64,000 nt of DNA from Linnemannia hyalina (Eukaryota; Mortierellomycota; Mortierellomycetes; Mortierellales; Mortierellaceae), in the NCBI GenBank assembly GCA_019671135.1, contig JAHRHY010000012.1, forward strand, positions 620,001 to 684,000. The letters are read 5' to 3'. This document shows positions 21,427 to 32,615 of the stretch, piece after piece. A program made the position numbers and the translations under genes. Within the stretch, counting starts at the first letter, position 1. Each line of letters starts with the position of its first letter. The notes beneath the pieces were generated by a model. It was not told where the DNA came from, searched no databases, and saw only the letters and a program-made list of their open reading frames with translations.

Positions 21427-24400
21427 CTACTTCTCAAGTTTGAGTGCGTCCAGTTGCTTTGACGTATCCTTGACATCAGTCTCAGCCTTCGTCTCAGCCT
21501 TCGTCTCAGTCTTCGTCTCAGCCTTTGTCTCCAATGTTTTTGGCTTCTCAACAGTAGTTGTAGGAGCAGGTGTGGAAACAGCAGGAGCAGGAGCAGGCGT
21601 GGAGGCAGCAGAAGCAGGAGCAGGAGCAGGAGTGGAGGCAGCAGGAGTAGGAGCAGGAGTGGAGGCAGCAGGAGTAGGAGCAGGAGTGGAGGCAGCAGGA
21701 GCAGGAGCAGGCGTGGAAGCAGCAGAAGCAGGAGCAGGCGTGGAGGCAGCAGAAGCAGGAGCAGAAGCAGGAGTGGAGGCAGCAGGAGTAGGAGCAGGAG
21801 TGGAGGCAGCAGGAGCAGGAGCAGGAGTGGTAGCAGCGGCAGCAGCAGTAGTAGTAGGTGTGGCAGGAGCAGGCGTGGCAGCAACTGCAGCAGGAGTTGT
21901 CTTCTTGAGAGAGGGTTGATCGGGATCAGAGAGAGCAACAACCTCCATTTCCACCTTGACCACAGATGGCGCCGTATCAACGGGTGTTGAGGGTGATGAC
22001 GCAGACGACTCCTTGGAAAGGACAAACTTCTTGAGCGGAGGTGGTGCTTGGATCTCGGGTGCCAACTTGACAGGCTCCACAATAGCTGCTGATTCGGTCG
22101 AGACATTGCCAGAGGCCTTGTCACCACCGTTCACAGTCACGTATTTGTTCTTTGCTTCACCATTGCTCACTGTCTGCGCAGGCGCTGGAGCTCTCACCAT
22201 GGGTTCATCCGACTCAGATTTACCAGCTTGGTTCAAACCAGTAGCCGCCGTCGCAGTGCTGACAGGTGTAGCTGTGTCAAGGTTTGTTGAAGGTGCTGCC
22301 GTTGCTGTCGTAGGAGTATTAGATTCTGACGCGTTGACTTTGGCTGATTCGTTCTCCTTTGTTGTCGGCGTCGTCTTTTCATCTGTGACTCCTTGCAAGT
22401 CCTCCGATTGTTCCACTAGCTTGGTGTCCAATTGTACCGGCACGCCATTGTGCTCCGCAGGTTTCGTTGGCCACTTTAAGACAGACAAATGAATGAAAGT
22501 ATGGCGGTTAGATACTTGAATATAATTTTGTGAGATAGATAAAGCACCATTGTGATTTGAAACAGTACTTACTTCTGCATTCCATGTTTCCTCATCGACA
22601 CCATCTTCGTCGTCGCTATCAAAGTCCATGGCGTGGTTGTTGCCAAAAGGATCGCTGAGAGCTCCTGGGGCACCAGCGCGGTCAAACTGGTTCTCTGCTC
22701 CATATTCTCCGATCCAGTTGCCTTCGTCGTCATCCTCATCCTCGTCCGAAGATCCAAACTTGTCAGGCAGGTTGTTTGTGATCTGCTGACATAAGTAGCG
22801 TGCAAACTATTGAAGGGAAGGAAGAATAGGATCGTCAGACACCACGAAGAATATCATATTCTTACAGGTATGAAAAACACATAGACGACATTCATCAAAC
22901 ACATACCTGGTCACTGGCAACATCACCCTCATGGCCTGCTCCAATGTCGCCACCAATAAAGTCGTTTCCATAATCCTCGTCGTTGTCGTCAATATAATCG
23001 TCGTCATTGCCATCATCATGATCAGGCTTGTGGCTCTCAACAACGTTGGGACGAGCTCCACCCAAGACCTTGGCGTCACGTTCCTTAGTTTCCTTCAGAA
23101 TCTTGGAGACATAGTTCCACCAGTCTTCCAGATCGATATGCTCGTACAGCGTCGACAGCAAAGACGTCTGCGAGTACAATTCCAGCAACTTGACAGTCTC
23201 GTCAGCAATGTATGTCAAATGACCCATGTAGCCAAGACGGACACCCTTTGGTTGCGCGCTATCAAAAAAAAGCGGCAATCAGTACTCCGTGTACTTGTTA
23301 ACATACATTCTTTGTAGAATCAAAAGCAAAGCAAAAAAAGATTGCTCACCATTCATAATCACAGAGTCGTTGAGCATCTGTAATACGCTTGGTCAGCTGT
23401 CCGTCCTTGAAAATCGACACTGTGAGCCTCCTGTTCCACCCTTCAGTCATATCCTGGTCAGCCTTGGGAGGAACGTAGGTACCATCAGCACCGGGACGCC
23501 CAATGTCGCCCATGGGTCGGTGGAACACCTGGTGAACCATATCGTAGACCACTGTGTGAAGAAAGTTGTTCCAGGGGAACTGGAAGAAAAGATCGAAGCA
23601 AGTTGAGATAATGTGGTGATCCACGAACTGCAGCTTCAAAAAATCTCCAACTGGAATCAAAACGTCTCCTTCAATCGCATTGGCAGACGCAAGAGTTGCA
23701 ATTGTCGAGCTGGCTAAAGTCGAAGGGCTTGGTTCGTCAGAAGAAGTGCGTGGGGTGGCGTGGTCGTCAGTAGTATCCTTGTCGGTGGTGCTTGAGCCCT
23801 TGCCCGAGTCGTGTTGTTGGTCCTTACTGCCATTGTGTCCGTCCTCCCCATCTGAATCGCCATTTACTGAGTGCGCCTGATGATGAAGTGCGGTGACCGA
23901 CATTTTGGGTATCCTGACAGTGCCATCCGCCGACACCGTAATGATTGGCTTGGAGTTCAAAACGGCCATGTTGGAACAGTGAAGGAGCTCGGCGAACATC
24001 TCGCAGATCTTGAGACGCTCAAATCCAAGAGGGGTCTGCTTTCCAATCGATGTCAAAATAGGTCCGGTCTGTCATAATTTACAAATATATAAAAATGAGT
24101 TAGGGGGTTGTTTGAAGCAAATGAAAAGATCCTGCAATGGACGAGGAAATCCGTACCGTTGATCTGGGCACGATGAGAAGGTCCTTAAAGTCCTCGATCC
24201 GGGTTGCCAAGACCTTGAGAAGATCGCTCAAATCCACTGCCTCACGCACAGGCTCCGCGGCATTTGGAGGAAGTGGCTCCATGTCATAATCACTAAAATG
24301 AACCACAGGACAAACGAACTCATTAGAATTGGTGGCAACACAACTCTCAACAATGAACATTTCATTTTGTATGAGACATGCTATACCTGTTATTTCTTCG

Positions 24401-26507
24401 GATCAACTCAATAAAGATGGTGACGCCGTTGATCAGAGTGGAGGACGAGTAAGGAGCATCTCTGTCCAGCATAAAGCTCACGAGCTGGCCAACAATGACC
24501 TCGCTCTTGAGCTCTTCAATCAACACATTTGTTCCGATGGAAGGTTGCTCGGGGTGAGAGGACTGGGAGATGGCGATGATGTCCAGCAATACTTGTGATG
24601 CAATTGAATGTACCTATCAACAATAGAAGGAATGCAGGAGCGAATGTCGGGTTAGGATGTCTGAACTCGAAGCAATATGAGAATAGGCGTCAACTGAAGG
24701 TTGGATCAGCTGTTTACCTCTTCGTCAAAGTTGGGGTCCAAGCGATTCACGAGCCATGGCATCAAACCCTCTTCGCTCAACCACTAGATAATATGAATTG
24801 AGAGCGAAATGGTTAGTTTTTGGGTTGATTCCTTCAATCTGTTTTATTTCTTCGTCTTGCGTCTTAAGGTCGAAGGAATCAATTGCTCTCATGGCTATTA
24901 AAGTCAAAGCAATACAGGTAAAGAAGAAGATGACACAAACACTCACCTGAACAGTTCCCTTTCCTTCGGACGATTCCTCCATGCTGATAATCTTGAGCAA
25001 CAGGTCCATGATGGCAGACGTTGACATGTGTAGCAAGAGTTTTGGCACCACTTTAGGCTGGGAGCGGATAAAGCTCAACATCTACAGCGTGGGACATCAT
25101 GGTTTAGAGGAAGGTATCCTTGCGTTAGTACTTGATTGCTCTTGTCCTGTATCCCGTGGCGTCCACGTCCTTCAGCCCTGGCTGTCCTAATTGCTTCTAG
25201 TGGGGGTTACCTCATTCGTCTTTTTCATCAAAAATACACCAATCACTTTGGCAAAGTAGCTGGCCTGGACAGGGTTCAGAGGAGGAGGTCGATCAAGGAA
25301 CTCCCAGAACTTGACGAGCATGTCATTATGGGTTAATGCCGACTCAAAGATACCCCAGACCTCGCATGCAATCACCTCACAGGCGATAAATGGATATCTA
25401 TCATTTTAGGCGGGAGAATAAAGCGGGTGTCGTGGTTAGTCACAAGTGATGTATATATACTCCCGGCCCCTTCTCTATTCCTAATGACGGTACCCATTCG
25501 TCGTTGGTCTTTTTTGTTGGAAGGAGGTGGGTCTTTTATCCTGATGGCCGTTATACCACCACTATTGGCGGGGAGGGATGGGGCTTACTGTCCTGAGTTT
25601 CAATTGCTCGCGTGTATGTGGTTTTTCGGTGCTGGATTCCCGCTGAAGCCCTCCCTTTCCCCGTCTGTGTGATATTCCTGTGAGACATGCCACAGAGTTC
25701 GAATTTCTGTCCTGTCTGTTCTGGCCTGGCCTGTACTTTTGTGATCTTGTCCTGTTGCTGGCTGCAAATTAGAGTCCCCGCTTCTAAACCCCTGCTTTCT
25801 ACTTTTCTGCTTCTGCCCAAGTACGAGAGAGACTTTGGCCCCCTTGTCCACACCAATGAGAGGTGCGGTTGAAAGAAAAGACGAATAACTTACTTGAACC
25901 GTGCGCGATCTTCGAGGTCATCACTCGTGATATAGCTGAGAAGCTGCTGGAGCACTGACGGTTCACGTAAACTAAAGTATGACGAAAGCATCCAAAGGGA
26001 ACAATGGGCTGTTAGGATTTGGTTGTGTCGTCTCTGGGTTCTTGTTTTGGGCCTGTTCGAGGAATGGCAAGAGGGATGGATCTACACTGTCGGCCAGTTG
26101 TGTTAGGTTGCTCGTTATGTTAGGCACAGGCAGCACGACAACCCTGTAAGCGCATGGGAAGAAAGCGTCATACATTCAACACTTCTTTTTTCGAATGATG
26201 TTGGCTCGAGTGACAAACAATAAAGTACATTCCCCAATCCTCAACATCCAAAACCAAAAAGCAAGGATGCATGGAAAACAAGGCGTACAAAAAGAGACTT
26301 GATGTCAAACACACAACGCATTAAGAGCAATAAAATAAAATAAAAAAAGGATTGGTCGAGCATTTACTATTCGATGAGCCTTGGATTCTGGGCCTTGCAC
26401 TCCTGAATGAGATCATCCTGTTCGAGCAGTTCCTCGAGCGAGACGTTTCCAGTTTCGAGAAGATGGTCAATCACCGAGGGGTTCTGGTGACCGAATCGCC
26501 AGTACAT
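21427..26507 (-). CDS. SAPS-domain regulatory subunit of a Sit4/PP6 phosphatase
   Basis: Eleven exons (26368-26507, 25894-25971, 25211-25397, 24947-25081, 24718-24783, 24387-24613, 24157-24292, 23350-24068, 22907-23258, 22573-22806, 21427-22473) keep frame throughout and give 1106 residues. The first exon reads MYWRFGHQNPSVIDHLLE and then LEELLEQDDLIQECKAQNP, the family's characteristic start. The SAPS helical repeats follow: FIACEV, VKFWEFLDRPPPLNPVQASYFAKV, SFIRSQPKVVPKLLLHM, PLGFERLKICEMFAELLHCSN, GRLGYMGHLTYIADE-type text, and DLEDWWNYVSKIL. Yeast SAP proteins hold Sit4 and act in G1 progression and TORC1 output. An acidic segment (DEDEDDDEGNW) follows. The last exon is disordered, with an Ala/Pro/Thr repeat and KAETKTETKAET units. 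A second Ser/Asp-rich insert interrupts the domain in exon 8. Confidence 0.93.
21559..21860 (-). repeat. Ala-Pro-rich coding minisatellite
   Basis: At least ten degenerate units of about 24-30 bp encode variants of APAPAASTPAPTPA in the C-terminal tail of the SAPS protein. The units are nearly identical at DNA level, which points to recent tandem expansion. Confidence 0.9.
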
Positions 26508-27490
26508 GGTGGAATGGAGGAGTGTTGTTGGGTTGTGTTGTCCTTGTTTCGTCTTGTTTTAGGCGGGGTTGGTTGGTTAGCCTCTTGTCTCTTGTTTTGT
26601 ATAAGGTGATGTCGTGTGAGAGTGCAAAAGGAGGAAGATGCGAAGGGGGGTTTGCAAGAGTGAGAGTGCGAATGAAGGAGAGTTAGAGTCAAGCAGAGGT
26701 TAATATGTTGAGATAAGAAGGGGAGAGTGTCGTTGAGCTAAAGGCAGGCGTGTGTGTGTGTCGTTGGGAATGAGAGTTGAGCAAGAAGAAGAGAAGAAAG
26801 GAGAGGGAGGACAAGCAGCAAGACAGAAAGCAAGCAACAGACAAAAAAAATTGTCGACGCCACTCGAAATTGCATAGCGTTCTCCTCTTCGTCTCACCAG
26901 GCACGCTCTGACATAGACACATAGACAGAGTGACACATGCGAGCCTCCTTATGCCTTCTTCCCTTCCATTTTGATCGCACATGCTGCACGTACGTTTAGT
27001 TCATGATTCATCCCTTTGAGTCCTTGGCTCTTGGACACAAAAGGGTCGTTTTTTTGTGCTACAAGGAGGAACGCGCTTATGACGCGCCTCCTTTCTGCAA
27101 CGCATCTGCAACCTGCAAAGTAGGCGCGCTCGCACAAACACCCCTACAGTCCTATTCCCTCTCCGTCCCCGCTTCCACTAGATAAGGATCCTACTCTGAG
27201 CATTGCCCAAAAACAGGCATCCAGCTCCAGCCTGGACGAACAAGCTTTTTTTTTCCTACACTTCTGTAAGCGGGGTCGAAACTCACTAAGGGGCTTGTCC
27301 GACATGATAACAGATCCGCCTTTTTTTTCATGGTTTCGGTTTTTCGCTTTCCTCCCACGCGCCCTCTCTTTTTCTCTTCTACTCTCTTTCTCCACTTCTA
27401 CAATTCTCCTCTTTTCCTTCCTTCGTCTGCATTCTCTTCCATTTCTGATTCACGTTCATTCTCCTCTCATTCCACAACCAAAAAAAAAAA
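26508..27490. promoter_or_regulatory. Divergent promoter of the SAPS and fumarase genes
   Basis: These 983 bp separate two divergent starts. No exon was found. A CT-rich block (about 27310-27470) ends in a run of 12 A directly before the fumarase ATG, a favourable fungal start context. A GT-rich and then GA-rich stretch (about 26740-26840) lies on the SAPS side. Confidence 0.6.
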
Positions 27491-29120
27491 ATGTCAGCAA
27501 AAGACCAAATCCAGGCGCAAAACTACCGCGAGGAGGCTGACACCTTCGGAATCCTTCAAGTGCCCGCCGACAGATACTGGGGTGCCCAGACTCAACGGTG
27601 AGTGTTCCTAATACGAAGCAAATCGGAGCGTTACGCGGGAGGATTAACAATGGTACGCGCACCTGCCAACTGTACTTACGAGTACACGTTCACTGCATTG
27701 TTTTTTTTTTAGTTCCCTGCAAAACTTTGATATTGGTGGCGTGACAGAGCGCATGCCCGAACCCTTGATCAAGGCTTTCGGTATCTTGAAGCGCGCCGCT
27801 GCTCAGGTCAACATGACCTACGGTCTCGATCCCAATGTCGGCTATGCTATCTTCAAGGCTGCCAATGAAGTCATTGAGGGCAAGCTCTTCGACCACTTCC
27901 CCCTAGTCATCTGGCAGACCGGCTCTGGCACTCAGACCAACATGAACGTTAACGAGGTCATCTCCAACCGCGCCATTGAGCTCTTGGGAGGCGAGCTCGG
28001 GTCCAAGAAGCCTGTCCACCCCAACGACCACGTCAACATGTCCCAGTCCTCCAATGACACCTTCCCCACCGCCATGCATGTCGCTGCCGCGATCGAGATC
28101 AATCAGCAACTCATCCCTGCCATCACGCTCCTCCGTGACGCAATTCAGGCCAAGAGCGACGAGTTCAAGGACATTATCAAGATCGGTCGCACTCACTTGC
28201 AGGATGCTACTCCCTTGACTCTTGGACAAGAATTCTCGGGATACGTTCAGCAGCTCACCTATGGCATTGCCCGTGTCCAAGCGACCCTTCCTCGTCTCTA
28301 CAACCTTGCCCAAGGAGGTACCGCCGTTGGCACTGTAAGTTGTGTTCCTCAAGACCCACCCCGAAAGTAAATATTTGACATCCCTTAGTAACGACGGCTT
28401 TGCCTTGCTTCTAATTAGGGCTTGAACACACGCGAAGGCTTTGATGTTAAGGTCGCCGAGGTGATTGCAAAGATTACCCATCTCCCCTTCAAGACCGCCC
28501 CCAACAAGTTTGAAGCCCTGGCCGCCCACGACGCCATTGTTGAATCCCACGGTTCGCTCAACGTCCTTGCCGTCTCACTGATGAAGATCGCCAACGATAT
28601 TCGCTTCTTGGGCTCTGGCCCCCGTTGCGGTCTCGGAGAGTTGAACTTGCCCGAGAACGAGCCCGGTTCGTCAATCATGCCCGGAAAGGTCAACCCCACC
28701 CAATGTGAGGCCATGACCATGGTTTGTGCCCAAGTCATGGGCAACAACACCACCATCTCTATCGCAGGCTCTAATGGTCACTTTGAATTGAACGTCTTCA
28801 AACCTGTGATGATCAAGAGCATGATCCAGTCCATCCGTCTTCTTTCTGATGCCTGTGTCTCCTTCACCAAGAACTGTGTTGTTGGAATTGAGGCCAATGA
28901 GAAGAAGATCAATGCGATCATGAACGAGTCCTTGATGCTCGTCACCGCTTTGAACCCTCATATTGGGTACGATAACGCCGCCAAGTGCGCCAAGAAGGCA
29001 CACAAGGAAGGGACCACTCTGATGGAGGCTGCTATTTCATTGGGACTTTTGAACGAGGACCAGTTCAAGGAATGGGTCCGCCCTGAACTCATGCTGGGAC
29101 CCACAAAGTCCGCCCAATGA
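27491..29120 (+). CDS. FUM1: Fumarate hydratase, class II
   Basis: Three exons (27491-27597, 27713-28334, 28419-29120) give 476 residues. It converts fumarate to malate and back. Family signatures are complete: [13 protein letters not shown] (over the first junction), [52 protein letters not shown] and the [15 protein letters not shown] loop. The C-terminal domain is intact. The protein starts only about 15 residues before the conserved region ([20 protein letters not shown]) and has no obvious mitochondrial presequence. This form is therefore probably cytosolic/nuclear, unless an upstream alternative start exists. It converges on the CENP-B-like gene 90 bp away. Confidence 0.96.
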
Positions 29121-29210
29121 AGTCAGGATAATTAGCACACACACACACACCCTTTAGCATCTTTCATCATCTTTCACTAGTAATACACATCGCAATTTAT
29201 TCAAACAAGC

Positions 29211-30971
29211 TTAATCTTGATCGTCTCCCATTTCAGAGATAGTGATAGACCCTCTCATTCTCGTCGGGTCCAATTCCCACTCCAACGATTCTAGATTCTT
29301 CAATGCTCCTGTCGGGTCCTGAAGATTGGATCCTGCATACTGTCTCAAAAGCTGCACCAGTCGTTGTGCCTCCTGTAGTGTCTGCACTTTACCTAGGGAA
29401 ATACCAGAGTCCATTTTCGAACCACCCGTAGACGATGGTGAAGAGGAAGTCACAGTCGTCTCGGTCCTTGCTGCGACGATTGACGACGATTGAAACGGAT
29501 CATTGGGCGATCGAAGTAGGGATCCTGGAGTGTGATGCGAGAGCGGTGAAGGCGACAGGGAGGAAGGCACATGAAGGAGAGATCCAGTTCCGTTGGTTGG
29601 TGTAGTAATGGGTATAGACTGAAGGAATTCTAGGTGCATCGCCGCTGTTATCTCCGATGTTGATGTTGCCGCCGAAGACGATGAAGATGAAGATGCCGCA
29701 GATACCGCCTGGAAATCGGTCAATGTCTGTTGGTGCTGTTGCCGCTGTTGATTATGGGGGTGTAGGTGTGTAGTGCGCGATGTTGAAGGTTGATATGTCT
29801 GCATCCTGAACTGCTGTAATAGCTGTGCATCCTGTTGTTGCTGCTGTTGCTGCTGTTGTAAATGCTGTTGTCGTTGATGGTGAAGTGACTGCCGATCAAG
29901 GTCTCCTGAGGATGGCAGTATATGTACCGTGCCAAAGCCAGTGTGTTGTGGACGCAGTGGCTGCAGTGATGAATGGGAACTATTGATGCTGGCCGGAACT
30001 GCAATTGAAGGTCGAATCTCGATTGTTCCGAGTGCGGAGGAGTCCAAGGTGGTACTCCTCGGCGTTATTGAATCGCTTTGAGGCATCGAGTAATCCTCAG
30101 ACGGAGGAGGAGAGCACGAGTGATTGGAGATCGTGATGGAGCTGACTGTTTGTATTGGCGACTCAAACTCTGGCTGCGGCTGCTGTTGCTGTTGATGTTG
30201 TTCTTGTTGCTGTTGCTCAGAGGGTGGGCAGTGGCGATGTCGACGCTGATGCGGATATGAATGGTGTGGATGATGAGAGTGATTGTGGTGATGAGAGTGG
30301 TCGTGGTGATGATGGCGGTGGTGGTGTTCTGGCTGATTGGACCCTCGACTTGGTGTAATCCCGTACCGCATTTTGAACCGCGAGAGCCATCCCGGGCAAA
30401 AGACCGTGTCGTGAATATCCATCTCCTGGGCAATCCTCTTGGCTTGTCGAACCAGCGCAGGCCCTGATATCGAATCCGATCCTTCCCCCGATTGCTCTGG
30501 TCCGTGTTCTTGATGCTGTTGTTGTACCCATTGGAAGAGAGCCTGCTCGAGCTCTGGATGTCGGACAGGTCTCCGCCGCACCCGCGTGGGTTCCAATCCC
30601 GGGGCAGAGATGCCTCTGGCAAGGATTTCGGCGCTCTTCTTCAAGGAGTGAGAAATGGTCGGCTGACTGATGGGGAACGAGTAGGTCTCCAGGAACCAGG
30701 CTGCGAGCTCGGACTGTTTCATGGCGGGACAGTCCTGCTTCTTGAGACAGAGGTGGTATCGCTGTTCATGGGTGATACCCTTGGTTGTGCGTGGGTCTGG
30801 AGGTAATGGCTCCATGGCTTTCTGATGCTCTGCTCTGACTTCTGCTGCTGCCCTTAGAAAGTTTTCTTCCTGTAGTGAGTGTTTCTTGGATGAGGAGAGA
30901 GATGGGTCCATCGATGTCTGAAGAAGAAGAAGGGGGATTGTCGTTGGCGGTTGACGTTTGCGGTGTGTCAT
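29211..30971 (-). CDS. CENP-B-type HTH DNA-binding protein, His/Gln-rich
   Basis: A single exon of 586 residues. The N-terminal part has two helix-turn-helix units. A psq-type unit reads KGITHEQRYHLCLKKQDCPAMKQSELAAWF..PISQPTISHSL. The CENPB/Tc5 unit reads RHPELEQALFQWVQQ..ALVRQAKRIAQEM..CPGWLSRFKMRYGI. This is the DNA-binding layout of CENP-B, Abp1 and pogo-type transposases. No DDE integrase domain follows, so it is not a transposase. After it come a long His-rich stretch, several poly-Gln runs and poly-Ser. A short helical C-terminus (KVQTLQEAQRLVQLLRQYAG) closes the protein and may mediate dimerisation. A role as transcription or centromere/ARS factor is inferred. The frame is open for 39 codons upstream. 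I chose the Met before HRKRQPP; a second candidate Met lies at 30912. Confidence 0.82.
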   Translation of the reverse strand: MTHRKRQPPTTIPLLLLQTSMDPSLSSSKKHSLQEENFLRAAAEVRAEHQKAMEPLPPDPRTTKGITHEQRYHLCLKKQDCPAMKQSELAAWFLETYSFPISQPTISHSLKKSAEILARGISAPGLEPTRVRRRPVRHPELEQALFQWVQQQHQEHGPEQSGEGSDSISGPALVRQAKRIAQEMDIHDTVFCPGWLSRFKMRYGITPSRGSNQPEHHHRHHHHDHSHHHNHSHHPHHSYPHQRRHRHCPPSEQQQQEQHQQQQQPQPEFESPIQTVSSITISNHSCSPPPSEDYSMPQSDSITPRSTTLDSSALGTIEIRPSIAVPASINSSHSSLQPLRPQHTGFGTVHILPSSGDLDRQSLHHQRQQHLQQQQQQQQQDAQLLQQFRMQTYQPSTSRTTHLHPHNQQRQQHQQTLTDFQAVSAASSSSSSSAATSTSEITAAMHLEFLQSIPITTPTNGTGSLLHVPSSLSPSPLSHHTPGSLLRSPNDPFQSSSIVAARTETTVTSSSPSSTGGSKMDSGISLGKVQTLQEAQRLVQLLRQYAGSNLQDPTGALKNLESLEWELDPTRMRGSITISEMGDDQD

Positions 30972-31607
30972 TCTAGTGAGCAGGGCAAAGCTGGCAAGAA
31001 ATGTGAAATGTGTCTTAAGGGGACGGAAGTGAGTTGGACTTATCACGGCGAGTGGACTGTAGTGGCAACCTTCCTTCTTTTTGATCACTTATTAAAATGG
31101 TACATGTGACGGCCCATGCATCCACTCCGTAGGGGATTGGCGCATCCATGGCCACCCACGCCAACGATACCATCCATCGATCGACACCCTGGCTACAACG
31201 GACATCGCACCCACCCGGCACCATCATCATTCGACACATCTCATTTTCACCATCCTCCAGGACTCTCAATATCGCTATTTTGGTGCGGGATCTCTTATAT
31301 TCTCATCCGGATGAGAGAACCCCTTTTAAAACACTCGACTTGTTACCAATCAACCCGACCAACACTGCATCACATCGTACTGGAGGAACCAGCATACAAC
31401 ACAACCCCTGGTCTCCGTCTACTATCGTCGAGCTAGGGGAAACTATGCAGATTTTTTTTCTGTTTTCCTCTGGGAGCTTTCAAAGAGGGCACTCGACAAA
31501 ACACCTTCTCCAGCAGCTACCTCAGGGATGAACCTTCAAAAATTTTCACAGTGGGAACAACAACACAGGATCTCACAACCACAGCCGTCTGAGGGCAGGA
31601 GAGGTAG
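30972..31607. promoter_or_regulatory. Divergent upstream region of CENP-B-like and eS28 genes
   Basis: No full gene lies in this stretch. It should hold the promoter of the ribosomal protein gene and perhaps its leader. A possible alternative first exon of eS28 (an ATG followed directly by GT at 31097-31101) lies here. A TATA-like CTTATATTC lies near 31292. Confidence 0.4.
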
Positions 31608-32396
31608 ATGGGAAACACAAAAGTGATGTGGTGATAGACATCTCGTTTCGTTTGTGTGAGAGGCAGCAGGAGGACATCAATCACGCCAGCGGGAAAGGAA
31701 AGGCGATCAACTTTCACAGCCAAAACCACACAAAGTCAACCCCGCTCAACAGCCTGTTAACACACCTTCCCTCCGTCCTTATTTCATTCTTTCTATCACC
31801 TCAGGATAAGACCGTTGTCAAGCACGCCAAAGTCACCAAGGTTCTCGGCCGTACCGGCTCCCGCGGTGGTGTCACCCAGGTTAAGGTTGAGTTGCAGGAG
31901 GACCCCTCCAACCCCAACTCCATCCGCAACGTTATCCGTAACGTCAAGGGACCCGTCCGTGAGGGTACGTTATTATCTTCTTTGGATCAATTGGTGTCTT
32001 GTACTTGGATCCAGAATGCAAAGGGGGAGGCACGACACTCGACAGTTTGGCAAGCGGGCGTTTTGTGCAGGATCTCAATATGTTTTGAGACGTAAAGAGT
32101 GTGTCTATCAACAGACCTCCGCGCCAATTGAACAACAGTCTGCCTTTTTCCGGACGCGATCTACCATATATGGAGCAGACAAGTTGCATTAAGGAAGCAA
32201 ACACAACTACAGAATGGCTTGCACGTCGTACTCACCCGCCCATCTTCACGGGATAATCTGTGAACAATCAAGCCTTTGTTACGCTCAACAGCATTTCCTA
32301 ACATATGTTCCCCCCCCCCCCCCTTCCTCTGTATGTCAAATAGGCGATATCCTCTGCCTTATGGAGTCCGAGCGTGAGGCCCGTCGTCTCCGTTAA
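31608..32396 (+). CDS. RPS28: Ribosomal protein eS28 (RPS28)
   Basis: Two exons are firm. 31805-31964 encodes [20 protein letters not shown] and then [17 protein letters not shown]. 32344-32396 encodes [16 protein letters not shown], the invariant C-terminus. eS28 sits near the mRNA exit on the small subunit. The first exon is not settled. The best-placed choice is ATG at 31608 to 31622, phase 0, donor GTGATG, giving 75 residues. An alternative is ATG at 31097 with GT directly after it, giving 71 residues and a 705-bp intron. The protein has about five extra residues between the acidic turn and [10 protein letters not shown] compared with the usual DDTSRSIIRNVKG. The last intron contains a 14-C run. 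Confidence 0.88.
32310..32323 (+). repeat. C14 tract in eS28 intron
   Basis: A run of 14 C lies 20 bp before the acceptor at 32343 and takes the place of the usual mixed polypyrimidine tract. Confidence 0.9.
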
Positions 32397-32615
32397 GTCG
32401 AGACAACTCAACTTTTTTTCAAAGCATAAAAAAAAAGTGGAATAAAAGCGAGCCGCCAAGCCCCAAAATCATCGGCATTTTGGACGGTCAGTTTTCTATC
32501 ATAACAAGCGCCCCCCACCAAATGTTGTTTCTTTTTTTTTTTCAGGATGTTGAACGTCAAAGGGGAGGGACAGACAAATTATGCGCATGGGAGACATTTC
32601 GTTTATGGGGAGATA

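Noticed and set aside
21440..21919. + strand Gly/Ala/Val repeat frame (AGAGVEAAG units)
   Set aside because: Antisense of the Ala-Pro minisatellite in the SAPS gene, which is supported by eleven exons.
25427..25872. Frames within 25.4-25.9 kb
   Set aside because: They lie in the 496-bp intron between SAPS exons 2 and 3 and have no domain.
27903..28550. Minus-strand 215-codon frame over fumarase
   Set aside because: Antisense of a strongly conserved coding exon.
29211..30971. Transposase call for the CENP-B-like gene
   Set aside because: Only the DNA-binding half is present; no DDE domain and no flanking inverted repeats or target duplication seen.
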